From Gossypium raimondii (Eukaryota > Streptophyta > Magnoliopsida > Malvales > Malvaceae), in the NCBI RefSeq assembly GCF_025698545.1, contig NC_068569.1, positions 14,632,001 to 14,696,000 on the forward strand: a DNA stretch of 64,000 nt. The letters are read 5' to 3'. This document shows, piece by piece, positions 24,149 through 35,138 of this stretch. The translations under genes were made by a program, and so were the position numbers. Under the pieces are notes generated by a model. That model was not told where the DNA came from, did no database searches, and saw nothing but the letters and a program-made list of their open reading frames with translations. Position 1 is the first letter of the stretch. Every line of letters starts with the position of its first letter.

Positions 24149-26447
24149 CGTATAGCAGATAGGAGGTCATTCACTTTAAAGTTCCATAGGAGCAGGCATT
24201 TCATAAAAAACGTAGTGATCAGATTTGGTGCGTGAGCCTAATTATGCGTTGTGTATGTTCCGCTTCTTATTCTACGGTTCTTAGGGATAGTTTAACGATA
24301 CTTTTGAAAAGTGTTATGGAAAAATACTTTTAAGAAATACTTTTGAAAAGTTTGATTTAATATTTGAGTGTTTACCATTACTGTCAAAAAATACTTTTGA
24401 GAAATAAAATATTCATTTTAGACATGTTATTATCAAGTAAGAAATATGCATTTAAATAATATTCAAATTAGTTAATATTATTATATTTAGTAAGAATATA
24501 AAAAATTTTATTATAACTTGTTAATATTTTAATATATGAAATATAAATTTTAAATATTTTAAGTAATAAATATTAATTATTTATAAAATTTAATTAGAAT
24601 ATATAAACTATATTTTAAATATTTAAGTAATAAATATTAATTATTTTAGATATTAACACATTTGTATTATTTTAAAAATATTTTTATTTTTAATTAATAA
24701 TTTAAACACATTTGTAATTAAGCACAAAGAAAAAAAAAGAATGAAAAGTAGTATATTATTAGAGGGGTAAAAAAGTAATTAAGCACCAAAAGTGCTTTTG
24801 AAAGAAAAAAAGTTAAAAATTTTAACTTCTTTTCAGCAAAAAACAGCTTATTTAGCACAACTTTTCTTCTAAAAGTGTTTTTTGAGTCAAAAATACTTTT
24901 TTTAAGCATTATTATACAAGCCCTTAATGGCAAAAAGTTGTGGTTCTATTGGTCTTAGACAATGAGATCTTTGAACTCCTATTTTTTTCTTTTATTTCTG
25001 AATAGACTGGAAGAGAGGGCCTTTTACTGGGCACTGGAGTGAGCAGACGTGGTCCTAGTATTACTCGCTTGTTTTACATGGTGAGCCTCCGGTTGCTAGG
25101 GTCATATTTACCTCGAAAAATATTGGTGGGTCGTAATAAGCGAGCCGTTTTTCAAAGATTAAGGGATCAGTGAAATAACTAGACTTCTCGTTTACTCTTG
25201 CAAGGGGAAATGAAGTGTTTATCAAAGCTATCCTTACCTATATCATGCCATGTTTTTTTCTTACCAAGTTCTTTATGCAATGAGGTTGATTCCATTATTA
25301 ATATTCGGTCATGACTCATGATCCCATTTCAACAGTTTTTTTTTAAAGGGTAATCAAACAGGCAAATTTCTATTATTCTGTAGATCAAATATCAAGAAAA
25401 CTTCAATTCGGCCAAAATCTACATTCAGCCAAACCAGAGGTGCACAATAAACCAAATGCATTCGGCCATAAAAATCCACACTTTAACAGGAAAACCATAA
25501 TGCATAAATGAAGTTTCAGTTTTCATCTCATTATGCTTACAATCCCATTTCACCATCACTTTATTGACACCGAAGAAAATAAACAGAAGACATTCCAGAA
25601 CAGCATCTGTGCCACGCACCCATAAGCAGATAAGCTTCTTCAGGCTGCAGCTAAACACAATGTCACTGATCATTGAAATGGAGAACAAGTTTTGTTCATG
25701 TCATACTTCATTCTTGCTAAACACACTTATATGCACATCTTTTATTGGCAACAAACACGTAAAAAGGGGCAAAAGAAATTACCATTACAAGGTTCTAAGA
25801 TCTCATAATAATGCCGATGCGAGTCCGAGATTTATCTCCTCTATTCATGTTTTAATGATGATTCTTGTGCATGCATATGCAAATGCCATCAATCGTATGG
25901 CCAATATCAACAGACCATTAAACCTTCAAGTTCTAGACTTGAAGCACATCTATGGCCATATACCTTTATGTAACAACTTGAAGTTCAGTAATAAACTCGA
26001 ATTACTGAAAAATTAAAAAATCAAGGTTTCAAGCATCAACAAATTAATGACCTCCCTTCCACTTGTGTTAAACTTAGCTATCATAAATGCAAAATTACAC
26101 AAAAGGGAAACTAGGTAAGTCATGCTAGGCAATCACATAAAAAGAAAAGCAGTACCTAATGCTTGTCTCCATGGCCATGAGAATGGTCATCATGGCCCTC
26201 CCAAGGGTGTCGCCAACCCTACAAGTCCAGAAACAAAGTCCACTTAAGAATGAAATAAGGTTTACCGTGAATAAGGCTGATTATGAAGACAACTGAAAGG
26301 AGAAACTTCTTACCAACACTACGGGACCATCCTGCTTAGCCCTGTACAGGACCCAAAACCTGAAACACCAGAGATATTGAGAAACATCAGAAAATCCAAC
26401 GGCATTGCAGTATCATCTTTTTCAATGTTTGCCATGAATTTTCTTAT
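24149..26447. repeat. Parent segment of the NDUFB2 3'-region duplications
   Basis: This matches 9345-10969, with point differences, and is interrupted by the MITE at 24284-24923. It comprises NDUFB2 exons 2 and 3, the intron between them and about 1.9 kb of downstream sequence. Confidence 0.88.
24284..24923. mobile_element. 640-bp Tourist/PIF-Harbinger-like MITE with TTA target duplication
   Basis: The element runs from GGGATAGTTTAACGATACTT to TAAGCATTATTATACAAGCCC, imperfect terminal inverted repeats starting with GGG. TTA flanks both sides (24281-24283 and 24924-24926). The paralogous segment near 9479 reads GGTTCTTAATGGC without the element, which is exactly the site with one TTA. Subterminal CTTTTGAAAAGT-type repeats occur on both sides and there is no coding capacity. 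The 3-bp TTA duplication and GGG start fit PIF/Harbinger MITEs; the family assignment is inference. Confidence 0.88.
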
Positions 26448-27096
26448 GATTATCTATGGATCCAAAGGATGATGGAGCAGCAATTATTCGAAGCAAAATC
26501 ACAAAAGCCATGGATCATGATAACTAAGATTGCTTTTGATTTTATTCTTAAAAATGGTTAAAAAAGTATTAAAATAGCCCTTGCATAGTTTACGAATTCT
26601 GCTTAGTAAGACCCAAACAAATAAAAAGTTTGAAGCCTAACCTGGAAAACAAGCGAACCCTAAGACCTAGAGCCCTCTGAGAATCCAAATAATTTGATTT
26701 TGATCCAAATTCAAGCCTTTACTGTACTCTAGGAATTAACTCTTCCCTCTAAAGGCATATCCACAGCTTCTTCTTCTTCAGCTGTGCTAGTTAAAATTGC
26801 ACCCAATTTTCCAATTGCTAAAGCTAAACAGATTCATTCGATAACCTGAATCTAATAAAGCGAAGTTCGTGGAATGGGATTATTGTTAAGCGTGCTTTAT
26901 TCCATAAGGCAGATTTAAAATGGCAGATTAATGCAAAAGAAGACAAGTGAAGGTTCAGATTAGATCACACTAAAAGGGGGGGGGGAGATTACCACATGAC
27001 AGCGCACAAGCCCTTGCCGGTGGCGACGTGCCATCTCTTTGGGTGGTGCAAAGTTACACCTTTGTAAGTTGTGCTCCCTCCATGGCCACCTCCCAT
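26156..27096 (-). CDS. NDUFB2: NADH dehydrogenase [ubiquinone] 1 beta subcomplex subunit 2-like (complex I), 70 aa
   Basis: This is a small accessory subunit of the membrane arm of mitochondrial complex I. Three minus-strand exons (26993-27096, 26314-26359, 26156-26218) join in frame with GT-AG borders to 70 residues. The amino terminus is MGGGHGG, followed by KGVTLHHPKRWHVATGKGLC. A single membrane stretch (AVMWFWVLYRA) sits near residues 32-42, followed by KQDGPVVLGWRHPWEG, the plant family signature, and a histidine-rich tail HDDHSHGHGDKH. Length and layout match the plant protein as I remember it. Intron 1 (633 bases) is where homology to the truncated copies at 10.7 and 12.4 kb ends. TGGGCT (site II-type) motifs lie about 225-280 bases upstream of the ATG. 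Confidence 0.93.
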
Positions 27097-27319
27097 CGGT
27101 CTTTCTCACTGTGATCAAACCCTAAAACACCAGAAATGGTCTCAAATGTTCGAAGCAGGAATGGGGCTCGCGACTCGACTTGGTGGAGTTGATCACTAGA
27201 TTGCCAGTAGCTTCGATTTGAACGATCACAACCGTTGGATGCAAAATGGACCATCAATGCACAAGTGAAGGCGTGATTATTATAGGTGCTGGACAGAATC
27301 CTGAGCTCGTTTATGGTAC

Positions 27320-27377
27320 TGGGCTTTTGGGTCCTGTTCTAACTGATGCTAAACAAATTTATTGAAACCCAAGCCCA
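27320..27377 (-). promoter_or_regulatory. Pair of TGGGCT (site II-like) elements upstream of NDUFB2
   Basis: TGGGCT occurs at 27320-27325 on the + strand and at 27372-27377 on the minus strand. Site II elements (TGGGCC/T) are known to be frequent in promoters of plant nuclear genes for mitochondrial and ribosomal proteins. The distance to the ATG is 224-281 bases. Confidence 0.4.
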
Positions 27378-27399
27378 ATAAATTATAACTTTTCTTCAG

Positions 27400-28600
27400 C
27401 CGAAAGACAAAATGTCGTCGGCCTATAAAAGGATACGCTAAAAGCCTTCAAATTTGTTATGTTTCAAAGCAAAATCATTACCTTAGACAGTTATGTGTTG
27501 AAATATTCATTTTATGGTTTGAGCAGAGTTGTTCTCAAGTCAAAGTAGTATGTCTTAAAATAAGTTTTTTATTCTTTTTAACCACAAGTGTACATATGGT
27601 TTTATTTTTTGAATATGGTTCTATTTGGACAAAAGTGGTGTACATATAATACTTTTTTCAAATGTATTTGATTACAAATTCCCTGATAAAAATCTACTTC
27701 CACTTTCTTCAACTACTTTTTGGTTGAAATAAGCGTTCTTAATTGTGCTATTGCTATATCTCGTTAAGGAATGCTTGCTAATCAGCTCCATATGCCAATA
27801 CTTTGTCAAAGTAAGGTAGCATAATTACGTTATGACATTGCTTAGGTCTACTATAATACCAAAACCAAAGGGACAAAAAGGGGAGAATACCCTGAATCTG
27901 GATAGTTTTGAACTGTTATGATTTTGGCCAATTAGTAATGGAATCCGTTGCAGGCTCCTAGGTTTCGGCCAGTTCTATAATTAAGGTGTAGATTTTTTGT
28001 GTCGGAGGATCAAAGGTTGGGGTTTCATGATTGGAAGTTAGTTGGATATGATGCTTCACGCTTCTCGAAAAAACTCGAGTTAAGCACTGAATTATTAAGC
28101 ATTATCTGCAGGTATGTTTGCACATGGACATCCACCATTTCTCTTCGCCCCGTAACATATCTTATAGATTAATGATTTTAGTTTGTTTTATTAGATATGG
28201 TTCACCATTGATGTGGTTAAAGTAGTGGTTTAAATTATGTTGGTTTTATACTTTATTCAGCCACACCGACCTTTCTGTATCAGATTTCTTCTGATACCAC
28301 CTGTTACAAGAAAGCCAGGAACTTGGGGTCTCACTTGTTTCTACAAGGGGAGAGAGGCTTTTTACTAAAGATACTAGATCAAACTTGAAAAAACATCCCT
28401 TCCTAAAACAATTTATCTAAGACAAAAGACTTTATATAACACTTGTACTTTATCAATGCATTTTCATCTAGAATCGCAATTTCTTGAAGCAGAAGCCCGT
28501 AGGGACTAAAATCCGTGTGGAGTGCTTGGACCCTCACCCCATGTTGAGGAAAATTCAAATCAAACCTGCGTCCATATCCTTCTTTCCTATCCAATCAGCA
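27400..28600. other. Intergenic spacer between NDUFB2 and SAUR
   Basis: AT-rich DNA without a recognisable exon. It includes the NDUFB2 upstream flank and the SAUR promoter. Confidence 0.4.
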
Positions 28601-28612
28601 CACGGCTTTTGC

Positions 28613-28642
28613 CGACACTCAAAACTTAGATTTCTATAAAAG
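28613..28642 (+). promoter_or_regulatory. AuxRE-like motif and TATA box of the SAUR gene
   Basis: CCGACA (inverse TGTCGG, an ARF-binding AuxRE variant) lies at 28613-28618 and TATAAAAG at 28635-28642, about 170 bases before the SAUR ATG. Auxin response is expected for the family; a single AuxRE is weak evidence. Confidence 0.45.
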
Positions 28643-28809
28643 AACCATATACGTACACACACGTACAGATTCTGGTTCTGTACGTGGTGGCAGGCACAGT
28701 CGTTCGTATCAAAACCTGCTTACAAGTTTGATACCACAAAAAACCTGACCACTTCTTGTTTTGAGTTTGACAGCCACTGCAGGGTAGGGTGTGCTTATTT
28801 ACTATTCCC

Positions 28810-29112
28810 ATGATAAGGTCGAAGAAACTGGAGGTGGCCCTCGCAAGGAAGTGGAAAACGATGGCTGGCTTTGGAAGAAGAACCATATCTATCAACCGCA
28901 AGCCAGCAAGAGCAGGCCATTTTGTTGTCTACTCTTCGGACAAGAGACGTTTCGTTGTTCCCTTGGCATATCTCCGCACCAAGGTTTTCCAAGAGCTGTT
29001 AAGATTGTCGGAGGAAGAGTTCGGAATGCCCAAGGATGGCCCTATAACTTTGCCATGCGATGCAGCAGTGTTGGAGTATGTCCTTTCTTTGCTCCGAAGT
29101 CACGTCTCTTAA
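28810..29112 (+). CDS. SAUR-family small auxin-up RNA protein, 100 aa, intronless
   Basis: SAUR proteins inhibit PP2C.D phosphatases, so raising plasma-membrane H+-ATPase activity and cell expansion. This single-exon frame starts at MIRSKKLEVALARKWKTMAG, the lysine/arginine-rich amino terminus typical of the SAUR61-68-like clade. The SAUR core follows: GHFVVYSSDKRRFVVPLAYL (about residues 40-59), then FQELLRLSEEEFGMP and a carboxyl end with GPITLPCDAAVLEYVLSLL. An in-frame ATG at 28789 would add seven residues (MCLFTIP), but the family start is at MIRSKK. Length, lack of introns and motif order are typical. No neighbouring SAUR copies are seen, although these genes often cluster. Confidence 0.93.
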   Translation: MIRSKKLEVALARKWKTMAGFGRRTISINRKPARAGHFVVYSSDKRRFVVPLAYLRTKVFQELLRLSEEEFGMPKDGPITLPCDAAVLEYVLSLLRSHVS

Positions 29113-29344
29113 ATGCTGGAGAAGAAATTGCTTTTCTTTATTGGACTCGAATCAGTATTGTTCCACAATGGCTTCTCAAGACCAGGGTTGACCATCAATG
29201 AAAATAATATACTTGTTTGTACCGCAAATATAAGTTACCTTGGTTTATGAGTGTCTTCTGCCGAAAAATAAATAATATAAGTAAAAGAACTCCATTTTTG
29301 GAAGGTTAGATGGATAGAGAAGACCATACTGGAGCTAATGTACC

Positions 29345-29375
<31 letters not shown>

Positions 29376-30058
29376 ATTTTGGCTTTTGAATGAAGAAAAG
29401 GCTGTTGTCCTCCCACAGCAAATCAATTTAGTTGTATGTAGATATTTCTCCACGAACTTCTGATGATCTGATACTGATTATAACTTGAAAGTAGATAAAT
29501 AAGAATGTTTATTACTAACATGCATGCCAGCTTGTTCACATATGTGCTTTTATCATCATAAACTAGGTCCAAATCAAGCGGAAGAGAACTTCAGCTAGCA
29601 ATGAAAGGCTTCGTGATATATTTAAAATGAGAAAAACAAAAAGAATGGGAGCAAAGAGAGAACTTGGAAAAAACAAGGAGTTAAATAGCGCCGGTCAACG
29701 AACGTCGTCTTCTTCAACCTTGTTAACCACAAATGAACATAATCGATCAGAAACTGTGTTTGCTTCTATTACGTTGTTTCAAGCTTGTTACAACCTTTGC
29801 ATGAAACTAATGTAAATTAGCGGTTGGCCGATCTATAAGTTAAAAACTGTGAATGAAGAGAATAACAGATAGAGATTGGTGAAGTAGTTGAAGATGATTC
29901 TTCTATTCCTCCTTATCAGACACATGGCGTCCATGCAGATGAAGTACAGTTCATCTTCTGCATTAAGAAATTGACTGTTGCTATCAGTGGAACATGAAGA
30001 TGCCGGTAAATAGAACCCAAAAACCATCTCAAGATCCAATTAAGAAGGATACCCAAGC
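29113..30058. other. Gene-free spacer with (AT)n microsatellite
   Basis: A dinucleotide AT run lies at about 29345-29371. No supported gene. Confidence 0.5.
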
Positions 30059-30463
30059 TCAGACCCTCAGGATGCGTGGCTTCCCATCATGGAGTCAAGA
30101 AATGGTAGCCTTCACACTCTATGCCCTGGAATTGGAATTCGAGCCTTTGTACTTCCGGTGGCCGTCACCATTCTTGGCTAGTATGGTTTCAGTTCTTATA
30201 TGTCAAGCACTGCATACAACTTTGCACGCATATACATAATGTTTGCTATTTTACTAAAATAGTAAAAATGGTTAACCTGCTGTTCATATAGCTACGAGTT
30301 TGGTGGCTTCCAGCAGCAGTATATTATGAAATTGCTAGCTTGGAAAAAATGTTGGTAAATGAAGTTTAATTTGGCTTTTAAACAGGCGACGATGCCCTCC
30401 CTCCAGAGTAAAGAAACCATCTATGATACCATGCGGAGAGGGTTGAGAGTTGCATATTTGATC
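30059..30463 (+). pseudogene. Remnants of an LHT8-like (AAAP family) amino-acid transporter gene
   Basis: Two separated + strand pieces resemble lysine/histidine transporter-like 8 proteins. Piece A (30059-30181) reads DPQDAWLPIMESRNG, then LHTLCPGIGIRAFVLPVAV and TILG, and hits a TAG (30179-30181) where the family has the tryptophan of LGWTWG. A few codons equivalent to NAYYAAF are missing after RNG. Piece B (30389-30463) reads TMPSLQSKETIY then MRRGLRVAYLI, like the cytoplasmic loop preceding a later membrane helix, and is preceded by an acceptor-like CAG. The rest of the roughly 500-residue transporter is absent. The identification is from remembered motifs; a database comparison would settle it. 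Confidence 0.62.
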
Positions 30464-32145
30464 ACTGAAGTATTTTCAAGCCTCACTGGACTGGAACTTC
30501 TTCAGTAATTAGGAATTTCATTTCAGATTTCAGTTTGCTAATTTGGTTGAAGCTCTTATTTATTTGATGAAGATTATATGTGAATGTACGTGTTTTTCAT
30601 TAGGTTTTAAATATGTTATCGAGTGAATGAGTAACGTCCAAATTTAGTGCAACTTCTAAGTCTTTTAGTGGCATGCTCATATGACTATTGTTAGGAGGAA
30701 GTTTAGTTATTTATTTCATTTTAGTCAGTAGTGGTGAATATGGATAAATATGTGAAGAAGGACTTAATGGATTTAACTCTTTAAATGCGTCCATTTATTT
30801 ATCAAATACATGCGTGTATTTCCATTCCAGTTTTTGCTCTCTTTTATGGTATAGAGAGCTAGGTTTTTCGATTGTTCATCGTTCTTTTTTCTATCAACTT
30901 TATTTTATTGGAGAAGTTTGAAAGTATAGAAGGGAGCTTTTGTGATTACTTGAATGGAATTCTCAAATGCAGGTGGAATAGTGGAAGACGTGTATATCCA
31001 TTTTTAGTTAACTTAGGTAATGGTTAATAGTGGTAAATGTGTTTATTTGTTTCATTTTCGGAACATGATGTATTTCATGAAAAGATGTGACAAGTGACTA
31101 ATGTGGATTTAACACTTTAAATAGAGAAGGTAAATCAATGTACACATCTATTTTCACAACTTTATTTATCAAATACATTTGCTTATTTTCATTCCAATTT
31201 TACTCTATTTTGTTTTTGCTTATTCATATGCAAATATATAATTTTCAGATAAATAAGTAGTTAAAACAGAAGAAGAAGTTAGGTTGTTTCTTTTCATGCA
31301 ATAATTATCAGAAATAAAATAAAATAAAAATAATTAATTTAAATTTAAACTTGAAAATAAAAATGGAGTAACCACTCTTATAAAAATAAAATTTCTTCAA
31401 AATAAGCAATAATTTTTCCTTCTTTTGTCAATACTATCTCATGAGAATGACTAAATATTATCAATTGAATTAGTTTATTACTAACTCATATACTAAAACA
31501 TTGTAAAAAATAATACTCCAATAAATTTGATATTTGAGCAAATTTAATCAACTCAAGCAACAAGAAATTAGATGTAAAACTACTTTGTTTACCGTTGTAC
31601 AAATTTAAAGGGTCAAGAAGTTTAAACGGATCCATCGTAGTAAAAACCAAATAAACGAAGTATTTAACTCTTCAATCAAAGTATACTATTGATCTATTGC
31701 AAATTACATGCAAAAATGTTCCAATCACTCACAGCATCCACTCCTATCCTCTTATGCCTTTTAGACTACGGCCAAGTCTAAACACATTACAAAATAAAGC
31801 AAATATTGTTTAACTACATTCCCACCGGGATTAGCATCTGAAATTTAGTTTCTCGCAACCACGAATACAAGGAAAAGATAAGTAGTGAGAACCATACTGT
31901 ACCTTAAAGTTAACTGCTACAAGTTCAATTAGAAAATCCCAACTTTCCAGCTCAACTCATTAGACTCCCCAATGGTTCACCAACTTTTGAGGTGATCATA
32001 TCGAAATGATGGTCCTTCGTCAGCTTGCCTCAGGCCAAGTTACATACTTTTAATCACAGCCAGCTTGCCTCAGGCCAAAAGCAATGATCAATAGATCTTA
32101 AATTTACACAAGTCTGTTTTAAACAAATTCAAGCTTCAAGTAGTT
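30464..32145. other. Gene-free spacer
   Basis: AT-rich DNA with no recognisable gene. The right part (about 31700-32145) probably contains the 3' UTR of the minus-strand gene at 32146-33584. Confidence 0.4.
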
Positions 32146-33584
32146 CTACATTGATAAAGGAAGAAGCATCCTTCTCTTCTTTTTCCTAGCCAATCTAACT
32201 TGTTTTGTGATTTTCATGCAGAGAAGCAATAGCATTGTGATGCAAACTAGGATAAAGGCAAGTTGCATATGCCTAAAATACAACGAAACAGCTGAAAAAA
32301 CCAGGAATGCTAAAATAACCAGTTCCCATATAACAAAGACCACAACATCGACCCTGTAACCACAAAACAAGAAAGCACAATGATTAGAATTGGTCTAATC
32401 CAGAGACATAGAAGAACAAACGGGACAAAGGCAAAATGAATGGATAAAAAAAAAACTACACAAGCAAGTACACTCTATGTCACATTCTGTGATAAAAGGT
32501 CAGAATCTCCTGCCTCATACAACTGATTTAATCAAATCATAACCCTACAAACATTTCAAAACTTGTTGGAACTAGTACACATGCATAAGTAACACAACAA
32601 TCAAATGCACACATGTTGCGAAGCACATGTACAATGCCAACAGTTTAGTATTTTCAACTTCTGGCGTCAAAACTTCTCAATAATGAGGACCCCTAGCCTA
32701 ATCCTCCATGATCTGAAACAATTCTTTAAGCACCCGAGTACCAACAGATTGGAAAGCATTCTACTCTTGTAGATGCTTCATAATATCTAAGGAGAAAGAC
32801 TGGAGATATACATGATAAACAACCATAACAGCTGAATCAATGGCAAGATAAAAGCAAGCATTGAATGCTCTTACAATCACACAGTTAATTCAGTCAATAT
32901 AATATACAACCACACAAGTAGAAAAGCAACGATTAGCAATATAATAACAAAATCAAAACTAAAGTTAAAACTGTTGTCACAGCTTTCATCAAAAGCCATA
33001 CTCATAACAACAGCTAACTCCCACGAATCAGCTAAAGAAAGAACCACTGGAGGAATTTTCTAATTCTAATCTTATCCCCAACGGCACAGACTTCTTTCAG
33101 CTAGCTTATTTCTATTTCTGATGAAAATTAAGATGAATCGACAATTTCAAACATTATTTTCCTATACTTTTTGACCACCTAAAATTTCAATGCATTCTCA
33201 AAAAGATAATATAATTGCTCCAAAAATCTTTGCTTTTTCCCCCAATTACTGTTTATCCCAATTATCCTATAAAGCAGCTTGCGTGTAACGTTTTCCGATC
33301 GAAGCTCGGTTTAAAAAAAAATCATAAGCAGACCGTAAAGCACGAAGATCTTGTCATCGAATCAAAACCAGGGTAAAACAGTCATAATTTCAACATAATA
33401 TTCGAATGAGAAATTTTACGAAAAAATAAAATACCAAAAAATAGAGAAGCAAATCATGGAATTAGGTTTACCTAGAAGAGGTAAGATTAGACGTGGAAGA
33501 GAAAAACGAAACGGAAGCCCAATCGTGCTTAGATCGAATCTGATACTCTCTCAACTGCTCTGCTAAATTGGATCGCGTTATCAT
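32146..33584 (-). CDS. Conserved small plant membrane protein, 106 aa, two exons
   Basis: Exon 1 (33472-33584) encodes MITRSNLAEQLREYQIRSKH and a serine-rich stretch (FFSSTSNLTSS). Exon 2 (32146-32353) supplies VDVVVFVIWELVILAFLVFS, a second hydrophobic helix (LAFILVCITMLLLLCM) and a basic tail, KQVRLARKKKRRMLLPLSM. The join restores an arginine codon (AG|G) with GT-AG borders and a 1.1-kb intron. The hydrophilic amino half, two membrane helices and lysine/arginine-rich carboxyl end suggest an endomembrane protein; the basic tail could be an ER-retention or membrane-proximal signal. I believe similar plant proteins exist and are poorly characterised (some labelled B-cell-receptor-associated-like), but that label is from memory and uncertain. 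No function is assigned. Confidence 0.8.
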
Positions 33585-33819
33585 CGTTTCCTTTCTTCTT
33601 TCCCTACCCTTCGGCCTTGTACTTTCTTGGTGTTTGGAGATTAAAAAATCGTTAAATTTTGAGAATTTACAGAGCAAGATACGAATTGGAGCTAGAAAAA
33701 GGGCAAGGGAGAGCATCAATGCTCAATCGATTCAATTAGGCCTCGGTTCGTTGCGTTGGCTATGCGTAGACCCTCTCTCTCCCCCTAATTTTCTTGCTCT
33801 CTTTTTTTTATTGGGTAAA

Positions 33820-33990
33820 CTTCACCGCAGGTCACCCAACTATGTTAATTGTCTTTTTTGGTCACTCAATTATGATTTTTTTTAAAATGATCATCCAACT
33901 AATTGAGATTGTTATTTTGGGTCCATTTCCGTTAATTGCACCAAGGGAGGGTGACGTTGTAGTTGAAAATTTGATATAATAATAATTTTA
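33820..33990. mobile_element. Possible MULE/MITE terminal fragment
   Basis: GGGTAAACTTCACC followed by GGTCACCCAACTATG and GGTCACTCAATTATG phrases resembles the terminal region of common plant Mutator-like or MITE families. No matching opposite end or target duplication was found. Confidence 0.3.
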
Positions 33991-34414
33991 ACCCTCAATT
34001 TTTACATATTATATTAATTTAATCATGATTTTAAAAAAATTAAATCTTAAAATTTACAAATAATATCAATTGGATCTTGATTTTGAGCTTTCAATCTGAG
34101 CACCACCCATCCGGCCTATTGCTTAATGGGCTTTATATTTGGTATGTTTCAGCTACATTTTGATGCTATACTTCTATGTAAGTTGGAAAAAGTAATAATA
34201 AAACTGTTATTTTATTCTTCGGGAACTAATAAGAGTAGTATTTGTTTTAAATTATATTGGATTGGTTTGATGAATATTAAAGTTGGATTCTCACCAATAA
34301 TTTTATTTGATTTATCGAAATAAAATTGAAATATTATGTTATGGAATATATATGTAGTAATTATAAAATATATATAAATATTAGTAATTAAGATTTAATG
34401 GATGAAACTCATAT

Positions 34415-35138
34415 TGTCATGTGTCATGGACCGTGTGTTGAGATTCTTCATAACAACCGAGAGTCAAAACTGCCAACTAAGACACTATTAGGGCTCTAAA
34501 GAAATTGAGAGTTCGAACATTTTAAGGGCATGAGGTAACTCCTAGAGGTCAATAAAGACTCTAGACGCATTGTGCCAGGCAAATTGTCTTGGAGAACGCA
34601 AGAACAAAGTTACAAAGGATCGATGGTCGAATCAGTCAAGTTATTGGTTCATTGGTTCGATTAAAAAATTATTAAAAAAATTTTAAAAATTTAGTTCAAG
34701 CGTTTCGTACTGATTCTCGGTCTAACTGATTCAACGCCACTTTTTGGACCAATCTTCCAACCGATTCCCTATCCAACCAACCTAGTTCAAACAACACTAC
34801 AATGCCAAACAAGGTCAAAAGTTTCCAGAATGAACTGAAAGGAGCCATACAAGACCGATGCATGGGTGAGTCATTTAGAATACCTTTAAACCATTTGAGA
34901 CTAGTCAACACCACCTTAGGATGATATTTTGGAGCTGGGATGATCTTAGCTACTGGTTTGAGTGAATGTGGACTTTTATAAATCAACATGGAGTTGCCTA
35001 TAAATAGATTGGCACTCTCATCCCAATTTGTAAGAGTGACTTGAGAGTGTAGCATACTAAGAGATGATTTTAATGGGTGTTTATCTTCAGTGCGGTGTAT
35101 TTAGTTTTCTTTTTATCTTATGTTGCAGAATCACTACA
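34415..35138 (+). mobile_element. Putative solo LTR (copia-like), 724 bp
   Basis: The candidate begins TGTCATGTGTCATGG and ends CAGAATCACTACA, so it has TG...CA borders. A CCTATAAATAG promoter-like box lies near 34997, in the 3' half, as in LTRs. ATAT flanks both sides (34411-34414 and 35139-35142), a short and possibly fortuitous target duplication in AT-rich DNA. No internal region is present. Confidence 0.4.

Noticed and set aside
34696-35055. Minus-strand 119-codon frame
   Set aside because: It lies entirely inside a candidate solo LTR and resembles no protein family.
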